Shown in pieces: positions 27,305 to 35,208 of a DNA stretch of 64,000 nt. Numbering within the stretch: position 1 is the stretch's first letter; every line of letters begins with the position of its first letter. Under the pieces are notes generated by a model. It worked only from the letters and a program-made list of their open reading frames with translations, did not search any database and had not been told where the DNA came from. The stretch spans positions 1,736,001-1,800,000 of the forward strand of contig NZ_CP108106.1 in the NCBI RefSeq assembly GCF_041435195.1, in the 5' to 3' direction. The DNA is from Streptomyces sp. NBC_00224. Lineage in GTDB: Bacteria > Actinomycetota > Actinomycetes > Streptomycetales > Streptomycetaceae. Made by a program: the position numbers and the translations under genes.

Positions 27305-27943
27305 ATGAACAGATCCCCCTCCAAGGGCTTGGGCCGGGCCGGCCTCGCGCTGGGCGCAGCCCTGGCGTCGACCGTGCTCTGCACCACGGTGAGTGCCGCG
27401 GCGCCCGGGGGCGCGAGCGGCGGCACGAGTAAGGACTCCGTCGCGCGCACGGACACCGAACGCGCCTGCCCCGTCGCGTACTTCGACCTGGGCGAGACCC
27501 TCGTGCACACCGCCGCCGACGGCAGCATCGGCTATCAGCCCGGCGCGGCCTCCTATCTGCGCACCCTGCGCGAACACCACATCCGAATCGGCCTGATCAC
27601 CAACGTTCCGCCCTCCTGGGGCAGTACCGACGCCGAACGTGCCGCCAGGCTCAAGAAGGAGGTCGACGCCACGTGGCGGGGCTCCGCGCCCTTCGCCTGG
27701 CAGGACTTCGGCGACCGGATCCTCACCCCGCGTACCGAGGCGGAACGCAAACCGGCACCTGCCCTGTGGCAGCGCGCGCAGGCCGACTCGGGGCGCTGCC
27801 GACTCGTCTACCAGGCGGAGACGACCGAGGAGATCAAGGTCGCCGCCTCGCTGGGCTATGTGCCGTACCAGGTCGGACAGCCCCACCGGCCCGCGTTCCT
27901 CCCGGCCGGACTTGTCGAACTCCTCGGCCGCCGGTCCCGCTGA
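27305..27943 (+). CDS. Secreted HAD-like hydrolase
   Basis: A 212-residue exported protein with a signal peptide to about residue 32. The mature part has HAD motif I AYFDLGETLV (nucleophile Asp, but the usual second Asp is Gly), motif II-like LITNVPPSW (T/N), and a late region CRLVYQAETTEEIKVAASLGY matching the motif III/IV area. Exported HAD proteins are uncommon, and the altered DxD suggests a modified or lost phosphatase activity. The ATG at 27305 follows AAGGAGAAGG. It converges on the MFS gene with an 18-bp gap. Confidence 0.75.
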   Translation: MNRSPSKGLGRAGLALGAALASTVLCTTVSAAAPGGASGGTSKDSVARTDTERACPVAYFDLGETLVHTAADGSIGYQPGAASYLRTLREHHIRIGLITNVPPSWGSTDAERAARLKKEVDATWRGSAPFAWQDFGDRILTPRTEAERKPAPALWQRAQADSGRCRLVYQAETTEEIKVAASLGYVPYQVGQPHRPAFLPAGLVELLGRRSR

Positions 27944-27961
27944 CCGACGCCCGCGCCGCGG

Positions 27962-29377
27962 CTATGTGTCCGACCGCGGCCTGCGGCCTCCGCCTCCGCC
28001 TCCAGTCAACCGGGCCGTGTCGCCGGTGTCATGACCGTCCGCGTCCGCCCCGGGGGCGGCGCGGGCGGTCGGGTCCGACGTCCCCGGGTCCGCCGCCGGT
28101 ATCCCGGCCCCGGCGCGGTCCCGCTCCACCACCCCGCTGCGCAGGAGCAGTTGGAAGGCCCCTAGCAGCACCGCGGTCGCGAGCGCGCTGTGCCACAGCA
28201 GGGCGTCCAGGCGCCCCGCGGAGAGATACGCGCCGACGGCGATCGCGGCCAGTGCGCACACCGCGCGGTCCACGATGCTCTCGACCGAGAGCAGCGTGGC
28301 CCGTGGGGCGTTCGCGGGGATCGCGTCGTTCACCAACTTGCGCTGGACGGGGTACGCGAAGCCGGTCGCGGCGGCGAACAGGCAGAGCAGCGCGACGACG
28401 GCCCACGGCCCGCCGAACGTCATGGCCGCCAGGGTGCCCGCGAGCGCGAGGCTGAGGAGCGACACCCAGGCCACCGGTGGCAGCCGGCGGCTCAGCCACT
28501 GGGGGCGTGCCGATGCCACCGCCTCCGCGACCGTCATCGCCGCCATCACCCCACCGTGCGAGGCCTCCCCGATGCCGTGGTCGAGGAGGATCGGCTGGAA
28601 GAGGTTGACCTGGCAGATCCGCGACAGCGTGAAGATCGCCACGCCCTGCACCATCACCAGGGCCAGCCACGGCGAAGAGGCGACGCAGCGCAGCGCGGAG
28701 CCCGCGTCCCGCAGGAACGCACCGCCCCTGCGCCCGCCGTTCGCCCGGTCGGCCGCCTCCCCCGTACCACCGCCCGCCCCGGCGAGCCGGGGCAGCGCGA
28801 CGGCGCACGCGAGGGAGCCCGCGGCGCTGGCGGCGCTGAGTACGTACGGAGCCGCGTGGGCGACGGTCATCAAGGGCCCGACCAGCGGCCAGCACACGAC
28901 CTTCGCCGCCAGCCCCAGGGCCCGTGCGGTGCCCTCCGCCTTCAGATAGTGCTCGTCGCACTTCTCGGCCCGCAGCCCGTCGTACAGATAGGCGCTCGCC
29001 GCTCCCGAGGTGAGGGAACGGCCCGCGGCGATGGCGAGGAAGTGGACGAGGAAGCCGGTGTACGAGGCGCTGACCACGGGAGCCAGGTTCGCCGCCGTCA
29101 TCACCACCGCCCCGGCCCGCAGGCAGTTGCGGGCGCCGATCCGGTCTGCGATCAGCCCGGTCGGGATCTCGAACAGGCAGAAGGCCACGTAGTAGATGCT
29201 CTGGATGCCGAAGATCTGCCCGTCCGAGAGCCCGGCCGCCTTCTGGTAGGCGTAGAACACCGGCATCCACCACAGCAGGTTGAACAGCAGTTGGAAGCCG
29301 TAGTTGAGCCGGATGATCCGGCGGGCGGTGGCCGTCGGACCGGTGGCGGCCCGCTCTCCGGGGCGCGGCCGCCTCAC
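27962..29377 (-). CDS. MFS transporter of the ATP-grasp cluster
   Basis: A 471-residue major facilitator with about 12 spans. The N-terminal RRIIRLNYGFQLLFNLLWWMPVFYAY and the loop-2 motif GLIADRIGARNCLRAGAV identify the fold. The last 50 residues are a hydrophilic Ala/Gly/Asp tail. The GTG start at 29377 overlaps the stop of the PEP-binding gene (GTGA), so it is translated with it as the third gene of the operon. It likely exports the product of the upstream ligase, or gives self-protection; import cannot be excluded. Confidence 0.85.
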   Translation of the reverse strand: MRRPRPGERAATGPTATARRIIRLNYGFQLLFNLLWWMPVFYAYQKAAGLSDGQIFGIQSIYYVAFCLFEIPTGLIADRIGARNCLRAGAVVMTAANLAPVVSASYTGFLVHFLAIAAGRSLTSGAASAYLYDGLRAEKCDEHYLKAEGTARALGLAAKVVCWPLVGPLMTVAHAAPYVLSAASAAGSLACAVALPRLAGAGGGTGEAADRANGGRRGGAFLRDAGSALRCVASSPWLALVMVQGVAIFTLSRICQVNLFQPILLDHGIGEASHGGVMAAMTVAEAVASARPQWLSRRLPPVAWVSLLSLALAGTLAAMTFGGPWAVVALLCLFAAATGFAYPVQRKLVNDAIPANAPRATLLSVESIVDRAVCALAAIAVGAYLSAGRLDALLWHSALATAVLLGAFQLLLRSGVVERDRAGAGIPAADPGTSDPTARAAPGADADGHDTGDTARLTGGGGGGRRPRSDT

Positions 29378-31407
29378 AGCGCGTACGGGCGGATCTGGAC
29401 CAGCCTGAAGTCGCCCCGCTCGGTCATCAGCCACTCGATGTCCAGTGGCTTGTCCACATCGGCCCCGCCGAAGTCCGACCCGCTGAAGTGGGACTGCAGG
29501 AGCCGCCCGGTCAGGGACAGGTCGGCGAGCCGGGCGCGGGTGGCGGCGGGCAGCCCGTCGCCCCAGGAGCCCAGGGCGACAGTGCGGCCGCCGCCCTCCA
29601 CCGTGTTGTACAGGTACTGCTGCGGCAGGACCGAGCCGTCGACGACCTGCTCCGGGGAGCCGGGGGAACAGTTGAGGTAGACATTGCGGAAGTCCTCGCG
29701 GCGGGTCGGGTCGCAGGTCACCAGAACGCCACCGAGTGAGGCGGGCACGTACTCCTGGATGATCACGCCCATGTAGGTGTCGTCGAGGGAGATCCCGACC
29801 TGGTGGCGCAGTCGTACGCTGCGGGGCGAGACCAGGGAGGCCCACACCTGGCGTACCGCGTCGAGGAGTTCGGCGGTGCCGTGGACGGCGGTGACGGAGT
29901 CGTAGACGCCCGCCGCGGAGAAGCCCGGGAGGTCCTCGGCGTTGGACGAGGAGCGCACCACCAGGCGTCCGAGCGCGGCAGCCGGGGCGGGGAACGCCTG
30001 GCTGATCTGCCGGGTGACGGACTCGGGGACGGGAGTGTGCCGGATCAGCTGCTGGAGTTGCAGACAGAGCGGGTCCAGGACGTCGGTGGCGTCGAGTTCG
30101 AGTGCCATCTTGAGCTTGCCGATGCCCTGCTGGAGGGCGGGCGACGAGGCGAGGAAGTGCTGCTGGAGCGCGAAGGGGAGCGCGATTCCCTCCGGGGCGC
30201 CGACCGTTCTGGCCACGAAGTCGGCCGCCCCGGCGCGGAGTTCGGCCACGGAGGGCGCACTGAGGCCGAGCCGGGCGGCGAGGTGCCCGTAGAGGTCGTC
30301 GCGCGGCGGGCGGGGCCGCCCGTAGAAGGCGGTCAGGTCGGCCGTACGGCTGTCGAGTACGTGGTGCAGTTCGCCGAGGTTGGCCGCCTTGGTGCCGTAC
30401 CGGTCGCGGTCGGCGCTGCGCAGCCGGTGCAGGGCCAGCACGGGGGCGTTTTCGAGCAGCGGCGGTTCGAGGCGGATGCGCTGCTGGTGCCAGGCCGGAG
30501 CCCGCAGGACCGGTTCCTGGTCCAGCCGCTCCAGGGAGATCTCGTCCTCGCGCACCCGGTAGCGGACCCAAGCTCCGTCCAGGCCGCCCCGCTCGACGAG
30601 CTCCTCCAGATCGAGCACGATCGCGTTGGGTATCCCCCAGCCGGAGGCCAGGACGTTGGTGTGCGAAAGCGGGGTGATCGGCGCGGTGTTGAGGAATCCG
30701 GCCACCCGGGGCACATCGTCCGGCAGACACGGCATGGCCACGATGTCCGCCCAGCCGAGCCCGGCCTCCGCGGCTGCATACTCGGCGTACTCCTCGTTCG
30801 TACGGAAGAACCGCAGCCGCCCGGTGGCCTCGCCGGGGTTCAGCGGCGTCCGGGTCCTGGAGCCGAACAGCTCGTGGCTCAGGATGCGCGGCACGCGCAG
30901 TTCGCTGATCGCCGCCAGCTCCTCCTCCTGCCCGTGGTTGGCGGGCTTGAGCAGCAACGGGAGCCTGCCGTCGACGCGTACCCGTACGAACTCGTAGAAG
31001 AATTCAAGGAGTTCGCCGTGCATGGTGTCGGCCTCGGTCGTCTCCAGGACGAGGAAGGTGCGCTCGCGGCCCTCCGCGCCCTCGCCGGTGTGCAGGGACA
31101 GCACACCGAGCAGGAAGCGACGCCCGGGGTCCATGTAGACGGAGGCGTTGAACGCGTCCAGGTCCGCGTCCAGCTCGGCGAGTTCCATGCCCAGGACGCG
31201 GGTGGCGATGTAGTTGACGTGGAAGGGGTGCGCGGCCGTGTCGAGCAGGTGCCAGGTGTTCTCGGCGCGGTCGACGACGACCTTGAGGTAGGGGTGGCCG
31301 GCCAGGACCCCGGAGAGCGTGCGGAAGAGCGGCAGGGAGAGGTTCTCGCCGACGACCGTACGGTCGGTGTCCGGTTCGGCAGCGCCGGTGAACAGCTGGG
31401 CGGTCAT
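29374..31407 (-). CDS. PEP/pyruvate-binding (PPDK_N) protein, permuted domains
   Basis: A 677-residue protein. The C-terminal part is a PPDK/PEP-synthase ATP-binding domain: GTKAANLGEL (Lys340), RSSSNAEDLPGFSAAG near 485-500, IIQEYVPASLGGVLVTCDP and LVQIRPYAL at the end. Before it, PLSHTNVLASGWGIPNAIV (His249) resembles the swivelling phosphohistidine domain, which in PEP synthase and rifampin phosphotransferase lies after the ATP domain. The first 230 residues are unrecognised and may bind the acceptor. It may phosphorylate a small molecule or make an activated intermediate. It is ATGA-coupled to the ATP-grasp gene and GTGA-coupled to the MFS gene, with a GAGGAGG site. Confidence 0.82.
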   Translation of the reverse strand: MTAQLFTGAAEPDTDRTVVGENLSLPLFRTLSGVLAGHPYLKVVVDRAENTWHLLDTAAHPFHVNYIATRVLGMELAELDADLDAFNASVYMDPGRRFLLGVLSLHTGEGAEGRERTFLVLETTEADTMHGELLEFFYEFVRVRVDGRLPLLLKPANHGQEEELAAISELRVPRILSHELFGSRTRTPLNPGEATGRLRFFRTNEEYAEYAAAEAGLGWADIVAMPCLPDDVPRVAGFLNTAPITPLSHTNVLASGWGIPNAIVLDLEELVERGGLDGAWVRYRVREDEISLERLDQEPVLRAPAWHQQRIRLEPPLLENAPVLALHRLRSADRDRYGTKAANLGELHHVLDSRTADLTAFYGRPRPPRDDLYGHLAARLGLSAPSVAELRAGAADFVARTVGAPEGIALPFALQQHFLASSPALQQGIGKLKMALELDATDVLDPLCLQLQQLIRHTPVPESVTRQISQAFPAPAAALGRLVVRSSSNAEDLPGFSAAGVYDSVTAVHGTAELLDAVRQVWASLVSPRSVRLRHQVGISLDDTYMGVIIQEYVPASLGGVLVTCDPTRREDFRNVYLNCSPGSPEQVVDGSVLPQQYLYNTVEGGGRTVALGSWGDGLPAATRARLADLSLTGRLLQSHFSGSDFGGADVDKPLDIEWLMTERGDFRLVQIRPYAL

Positions 31408-32792
31408 GCGGAGACCTCCTCGGGCCGTATGACGGAGGGCCGCGCGGCGGGCAGCACCCGCGGCAGGGCGTCGACCAGCGTCTCGAAGTCGCGGAGCACC
31501 GTCCGCGGGTCGGCGGCGGAGAGCAGGCACAGGGCCGCCATGGTGTTGGCGCCCGCGGCCGGGTCGTACACCGGCACGACGGTGCCGTCGGCGAGCGAAC
31601 TCTCCGCGACCACCGACAGCTCGCTGCCCCGGCTGAGCGGCACGTCCTTGGCGACGGCCGGGAAGTCCCAGACCTTGCGGTCCCGCCAGGCCTCGCCCTC
31701 ACCGTCGACCGCGAGGACGACGAGGGAGCCGGCCGCGCCGCGCGCCTGCGCCGGGGTGAGGGCCTGCTCGGGCCACTCGACCGGGCGCCCGAGCAGGTGG
31801 TCGACGAGCATGCCGACGAGGTCGAGCCCGAAGACCTCCTCGATCTGCGGCACCGTCATCGCGCCGCCGAACCGGGCAGCCGTCTCGATCAGCCACATGT
31901 CGCCGTCCGCGCCGAGCTTGATCTCGGTGTGCGTCCCGCAGTCGCGCAGGCCGAGGGCGTCGACGGCCTCCCGCGCGAGCGCCACCACGCGGTCCTGGGC
32001 GCCTGGGGACAGCAGGGCGGGGGTGATGCCCGCGCGCTCGGTGAACGGCTCGACCGTGGGCATCCGGCCGCTGATGCAGACCGGGCGGAAGGTGCCGTCC
32101 GCCACGACGCCCTCGACACTGACGTAGTCGCCCCAGCCGGGCTCGTCGAACCAGTCCGACACGGCGCCGGTCACGATCCGCTCGACCACGAAGTCCGCGT
32201 TCGCCTCCGCCACATGAAGCTCCGCGTACCCCAACTGAGCCGATTCGGCCATGACTTCACGCGAGCGACGCCAGGCGGCGGACACCTCGTGCGGGGAGCG
32301 GATGATCTGATGCGCGGTGGAGCCCGCGCTCCAGGCCGCCTTGAGGAGCATCGGGTAGGGCAGGGCACCGGCCGCCTCGCGCAGGTCCGCTTCCGTGGCG
32401 ACGGCACGGAACTCGGGCTGCGGCAGGCCGTGTTCCTGCCAGGTGCGCCGCATCAGCCGCTTGTCACGGGCGAGCGCCGAGGCGCTGCCGGCCCCCGCGA
32501 GACCGAGCGCCTCGCACGCCTCGGCGACGGCCACGACCGCGTACTCGGAGAAGGTGAGCACCGCGTCCGCGCCAACAGCCTCGGCCCGCGAGACGATGAG
32601 GGCCACCAGGTCGGAGCGCTGCGCGTCGGCGGGCGTCACGACCGAGGCGCACAGTCTCCGGGCGGAGCCTGCCACGGCGGGAGGAAGAGCGCTGAGCGCC
32701 AGCAGGTGCACTTCCGCCCTCGCGGCCGTCCTGGACAGGACGTGACCGAGCGGCGGACCACCCTTGGCATGCACTAACAGCACCTTGCTCAC
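31404..32792 (-). CDS. ATP-grasp carboxylate-amine ligase
   Basis: A 462-residue ATP-grasp enzyme of the type that joins an amino acid or acid to an amine through an acyl phosphate. The N-terminal Rossmann-like part ends near 100. ATP-binding lysines are K111 (ALARDKRLMRRTW) and K151 in MLLKAAWSAGSTAHQI. The metal site is E290 in HTEIKLG and E303 in LIETAARFGG, where the usual Asn of E-x-N is Thr. It resembles L-amino-acid ligases, but the substrates are unknown. GTG start at 32792; the promoter region carries tandem repeats. First gene of a three-gene coupled operon. Confidence 0.85.
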   Translation of the reverse strand: MSKVLLVHAKGGPPLGHVLSRTAARAEVHLLALSALPPAVAGSARRLCASVVTPADAQRSDLVALIVSRAEAVGADAVLTFSEYAVVAVAEACEALGLAGAGSASALARDKRLMRRTWQEHGLPQPEFRAVATEADLREAAGALPYPMLLKAAWSAGSTAHQIIRSPHEVSAAWRRSREVMAESAQLGYAELHVAEANADFVVERIVTGAVSDWFDEPGWGDYVSVEGVVADGTFRPVCISGRMPTVEPFTERAGITPALLSPGAQDRVVALAREAVDALGLRDCGTHTEIKLGADGDMWLIETAARFGGAMTVPQIEEVFGLDLVGMLVDHLLGRPVEWPEQALTPAQARGAAGSLVVLAVDGEGEAWRDRKVWDFPAVAKDVPLSRGSELSVVAESSLADGTVVPVYDPAAGANTMAALCLLSAADPRTVLRDFETLVDALPRVLPAARPSVIRPEEVSA

Positions 32793-32817
32793 TGAAGTTC
32801 GTCTCCATTCGTCCGTG

Positions 32818-32881
32818 TTGGTACGTGGTTGGTACGCGGTTGGTACGTGCCGCCGTACGTGTCGTACGTGTCGTACGTGTC
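32818..32881. repeat. Two adjacent tandem-repeat arrays (11 bp x3, 9 bp x3)
   Basis: Three 11-bp units TTGGTACGTGG, TTGGTACGCGG, TTGGTACGTGC (32818-32850) are followed after 4 bp by three exact GTACGTGTC units (32855-32881). They lie 26-89 bp before the ATP-grasp start, in the promoter or leader. Copy-number change here would alter promoter spacing or leader structure. Confidence 0.8.
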
Positions 32882-33021
32882 GCCGTATGTGCCGTCGTAC
32901 GGATCAGCGATGCGCGTCGGGTGCGGGGGAATGTCCCGGCGTATGTGTCGGGGCGTGTTCACCCGCACACTCAAGGAGACCACTCAGCAGGCGCCCGAAA
33001 CACCACCGGGGCGCCTGACGT

Positions 33022-33037
33022 TCAGGCAAATGCCTGA
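33022..33037. promoter_or_regulatory. 16-bp palindrome, candidate LuxR operator
   Basis: TCAGGCA-AA-TGCCTGA is a perfect inverted repeat about 155 bp upstream of the PAS-LuxR start and 230 bp upstream of the ATP-grasp start. A dimeric LuxR-type regulator would fit, and the adjacent divergent gene encodes one. Confidence 0.45.
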
Positions 33038-33192
33038 GTCGCAGGCCGTGTTGGGGCACCGGGAGAGTTCCGTGAGGGCTCGCGGGCCGGCCCCCACTTC
33101 GGCCGAGAACCGAGCATGCGCGGGATCGGGACGGGATACCCATCGCGTTGTGACTGTGCGTCAGCCAGTTGTATACGGACGGAGAGACCGCT

Positions 33193-34488
33193 GTGGACGA
33201 TTCCAGTCTCAAGGCACTGCTGGAACACCTTCCCGTGTTCTGGTGGGAGGTCGACGAGCCGTGGCAGGTACTGGAGAGGGGAGGCGGCGCGTTCGCCGAC
33301 ACGGGCACGGCGCAGCGCTTCCTCGACCGGATGCGGCAGGAGCTCTCGGCCCCGGGGCACCCGCCGGAGGAGGGCCGCTGGCAGGCCCGGTTCGACGGCC
33401 GCACCTTCGACGTGAGCTGGCCCCTGGACGAGAGCCGCGCCCACAGCCGTACGCGCGGCCTCGCCGTGGAGGTCGACGCCCACCCCGAGACCCCGCGCCG
33501 GTACGCCGCCTTCGCGGGCCTAGTGGACCTCGCCCCGGCCGCCGCCTTCATCCGGGACCGCGAGGGCCGCTACCTGTGGGCCAACCACGCCTACGCGCAC
33601 CTCTACGGCACCGTTCCGGACGAACTCGTCGGCAAGTACATCGAGGACTTGGACGCCCCCGCCGAAGCCGTCCAGTTCCGCGCCCTCGACCAGGAGATCC
33701 TCACCCGGGGGACGCCGGTGCGCCACACCCTCGACTACCGGCGCCCGGACGGCAGCGCGGGCCAGGCGGTGGGCCACCGGTTCCCCGTCCGGGAGAACGC
33801 GCGGACCTGCGTCGCCGGGATCTACGTGGACATCACGGATCAACTCCGCGCCATGGTCCAGTGGCAGGAGGCCGAGGACAGCCTGCAGGCCCTGCGCGAC
33901 CACAGCGGTCTGCCCTGCGCACTGCTGTCGGCGAACGGACGCGTGGTCGAGGCGAGCGCCGCCGCCGCCGAGCTGTTCCAGCTCAGCCTGCCCGACCTGG
34001 TCGGCCGCCGCGCGCACACCCTGCTCGCCCCCGGGCCCGGCCTCGACCGGCTGCACCGCAGGTGGAACGGCCTGATAGCACGCCGCACCAGACGAGTGGA
34101 GACCTCCGCGATACTCGTCGACGCCCAGGGGCGGCAGCGCCGCGCACAGCTCCATCTGACGACGGTCGGCCATTCCGCCGCCCGCGCCCGGCACGTCTGG
34201 GCCATCGTCACCCACCAGAGCCTCGCCCACGAGGCCCACCCGTCACTCACCGCAGCGCAGATCCGCATCCTCTCCCTCCTGGCGGCGGGCAGCAGCAACG
34301 GCGACATCGCCACCTCGCTGAAGCTGTCCCGGCAGACGGTCGACTACCACCTCAGCCGCCTGCGAGAACTCCTGGGCGCCGCGACCCGCCCCGCCCTGGT
34401 CGCCCGCGCCTACGTACTCGGCATCCTCGCCCCCCGCACCTGGCCCCCGCGCTCCACCACGGCGGCCCATCCACTCAGCACGGCCTGA
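33193..34488 (+). CDS. PAS-domain LuxR-type transcriptional regulator
   Basis: A 431-residue regulator. An N-terminal unassigned region (1-105) precedes a PAS domain (about 105-215: DLAPAAAFIRDREGRYLWANHAY, GTVPDELVGK, AGIYVDITDQ). A second PAS-like segment (220-330) and a C-terminal LuxR-type helix-turn-helix (LTAAQIRILSLLAAGSSNGDIATSLKLSRQTVDYHLSRL, near 355-395) follow. The GTG at 33193 is chosen over an upstream TTG because GGAGAG lies 6 nt before it. It diverges from the ATP-grasp operon and is the natural candidate for its control. The PAS ligand is unknown. Confidence 0.88.
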   Translation: MDDSSLKALLEHLPVFWWEVDEPWQVLERGGGAFADTGTAQRFLDRMRQELSAPGHPPEEGRWQARFDGRTFDVSWPLDESRAHSRTRGLAVEVDAHPETPRRYAAFAGLVDLAPAAAFIRDREGRYLWANHAYAHLYGTVPDELVGKYIEDLDAPAEAVQFRALDQEILTRGTPVRHTLDYRRPDGSAGQAVGHRFPVRENARTCVAGIYVDITDQLRAMVQWQEAEDSLQALRDHSGLPCALLSANGRVVEASAAAAELFQLSLPDLVGRRAHTLLAPGPGLDRLHRRWNGLIARRTRRVETSAILVDAQGRQRRAQLHLTTVGHSAARARHVWAIVTHQSLAHEAHPSLTAAQIRILSLLAAGSSNGDIATSLKLSRQTVDYHLSRLRELLGAATRPALVARAYVLGILAPRTWPPRSTTAAHPLSTA

Positions 34489-34513
34489 CGGGCAAGGGCG
34501 GGCCCGCCACTGG

Positions 34514-34564
34514 GGCCGGGCAGCGCGGTCCGGTCCTGGCGGGGCCGGAAGGCGCTGCCCGGCC
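34514..34564 (+). terminator. Long-loop hairpin after PAS-LuxR gene
   Basis: GGCCGGGCAGCGC and GCGCTGCCCGGCC form a perfect 13-bp stem with a 25-nt loop, 25 bp after the regulator's stop and before the convergent lipoprotein gene. Confidence 0.6.
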
Positions 34565-34593
34565 GGGGCGGCCCTAGGTCGGACGCGACCGCC

Positions 34594-35208
34594 TCACCCC
34601 GCCGCCGACCAGAACTCCGACTGCTCCCGAGGCCGAAGGTCCTCCGCCCGAGGCCCCCCGGGCTGCCCCGGCGTCCCGGCCGGATACGTCATGGCCGAGT
34701 CCTCAGCGCACCCGAAACTCGCGCTGATGAACACATTCCCCACGCTCCCCACCTGCAGCGACACGCTGAAGCCGTCCGGGCGGCTCGCGCGGAGCCACGG
34801 CATCGACTCGTCGTTCCGCACGCTCGTGACCTTGAAGCCCTGCTGCTCCCAGTAGCGCTGGACCACGCCCAGGAGGCTGCCGCGGCGGTGGGGGGAGACC
34901 ACCGTCAGGATGTTGCGGCTGCGGGTGACCGTCGTCCTGCCCGTCGGCTCGTTGAGGTCGGTGCTGCATGCCTCCCGCATGGGAGCGCCGTACGCCCACT
35001 TCAGCGGCGGCTGGATCGTCGCCAGCGTCTCGTCCAGGATCTTTTCCGAGCCCTCGCCCGCCTGCTGCATGTTCATCTTCGATGCCTTCTGCGTCTGCCG
35101 TACCCGCTGGTCGCCGCTCTTCGTCTGCCCGGGCCCGGCCTCGCCGGGCCCGCACGCCGCCAGCGCCGTCATCAGCACCGCGCACGCCACCACCTTGGCC
35201 CGCCTCAT
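34594..35208 (-). CDS. Lipoprotein of the DUF1023 operon
   Basis: A 204-residue lipoprotein. The signal peptide ends at a lipobox TALAAC near residue 19, so the mature protein is anchored outside the membrane. After a charged linker, the segment EKILDETLATIQPPLKWAYG and a beta-rich domain (RGSLLGVVQRYWEQQGFKVTSV, DGFSVSLQVGSVGNVFISAS) follow, with two later cysteines. No enzyme motif is visible. Its ATG overlaps the stop of the hydrolase gene (ATGA), making it the last of three coupled genes. Confidence 0.82.
   Translation of the reverse strand: MRRAKVVACAVLMTALAACGPGEAGPGQTKSGDQRVRQTQKASKMNMQQAGEGSEKILDETLATIQPPLKWAYGAPMREACSTDLNEPTGRTTVTRSRNILTVVSPHRRGSLLGVVQRYWEQQGFKVTSVRNDESMPWLRASRPDGFSVSLQVGSVGNVFISASFGCAEDSAMTYPAGTPGQPGGPRAEDLRPREQSEFWSAAG

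Larger units (their letters stand above)
32793..33192. promoter_or_regulatory. 400-bp divergent control region of the ATP-grasp cluster
   Basis: No gene is credible here. The region holds the 5' ends of the ATP-grasp operon (minus) and the PAS-LuxR gene (plus). It contains two tandem-repeat arrays (32818-32881), a 9-bp inverted repeat CAGGCGCCC/GGGCGCCTG (32988-33017) and a perfect TCAGGCA-AA-TGCCTGA palindrome (33022-33037). Confidence 0.6.

Noticed and set aside
29374..31407. Rifampin phosphotransferase (direct antibiotic resistance gene)
   Set aside because: Domain order differs, with the His domain ahead of the ATP domain, and the N-terminal part does not resemble the rifampin-binding domain.
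32764..33037. Small ORFs rich in Tyr/Val or Cys/Arg across the tandem repeats
   Set aside because: Their coding pattern comes from the repeats themselves, with no ribosome-binding site or plausible codon bias, so I treat the stretch as regulatory DNA.
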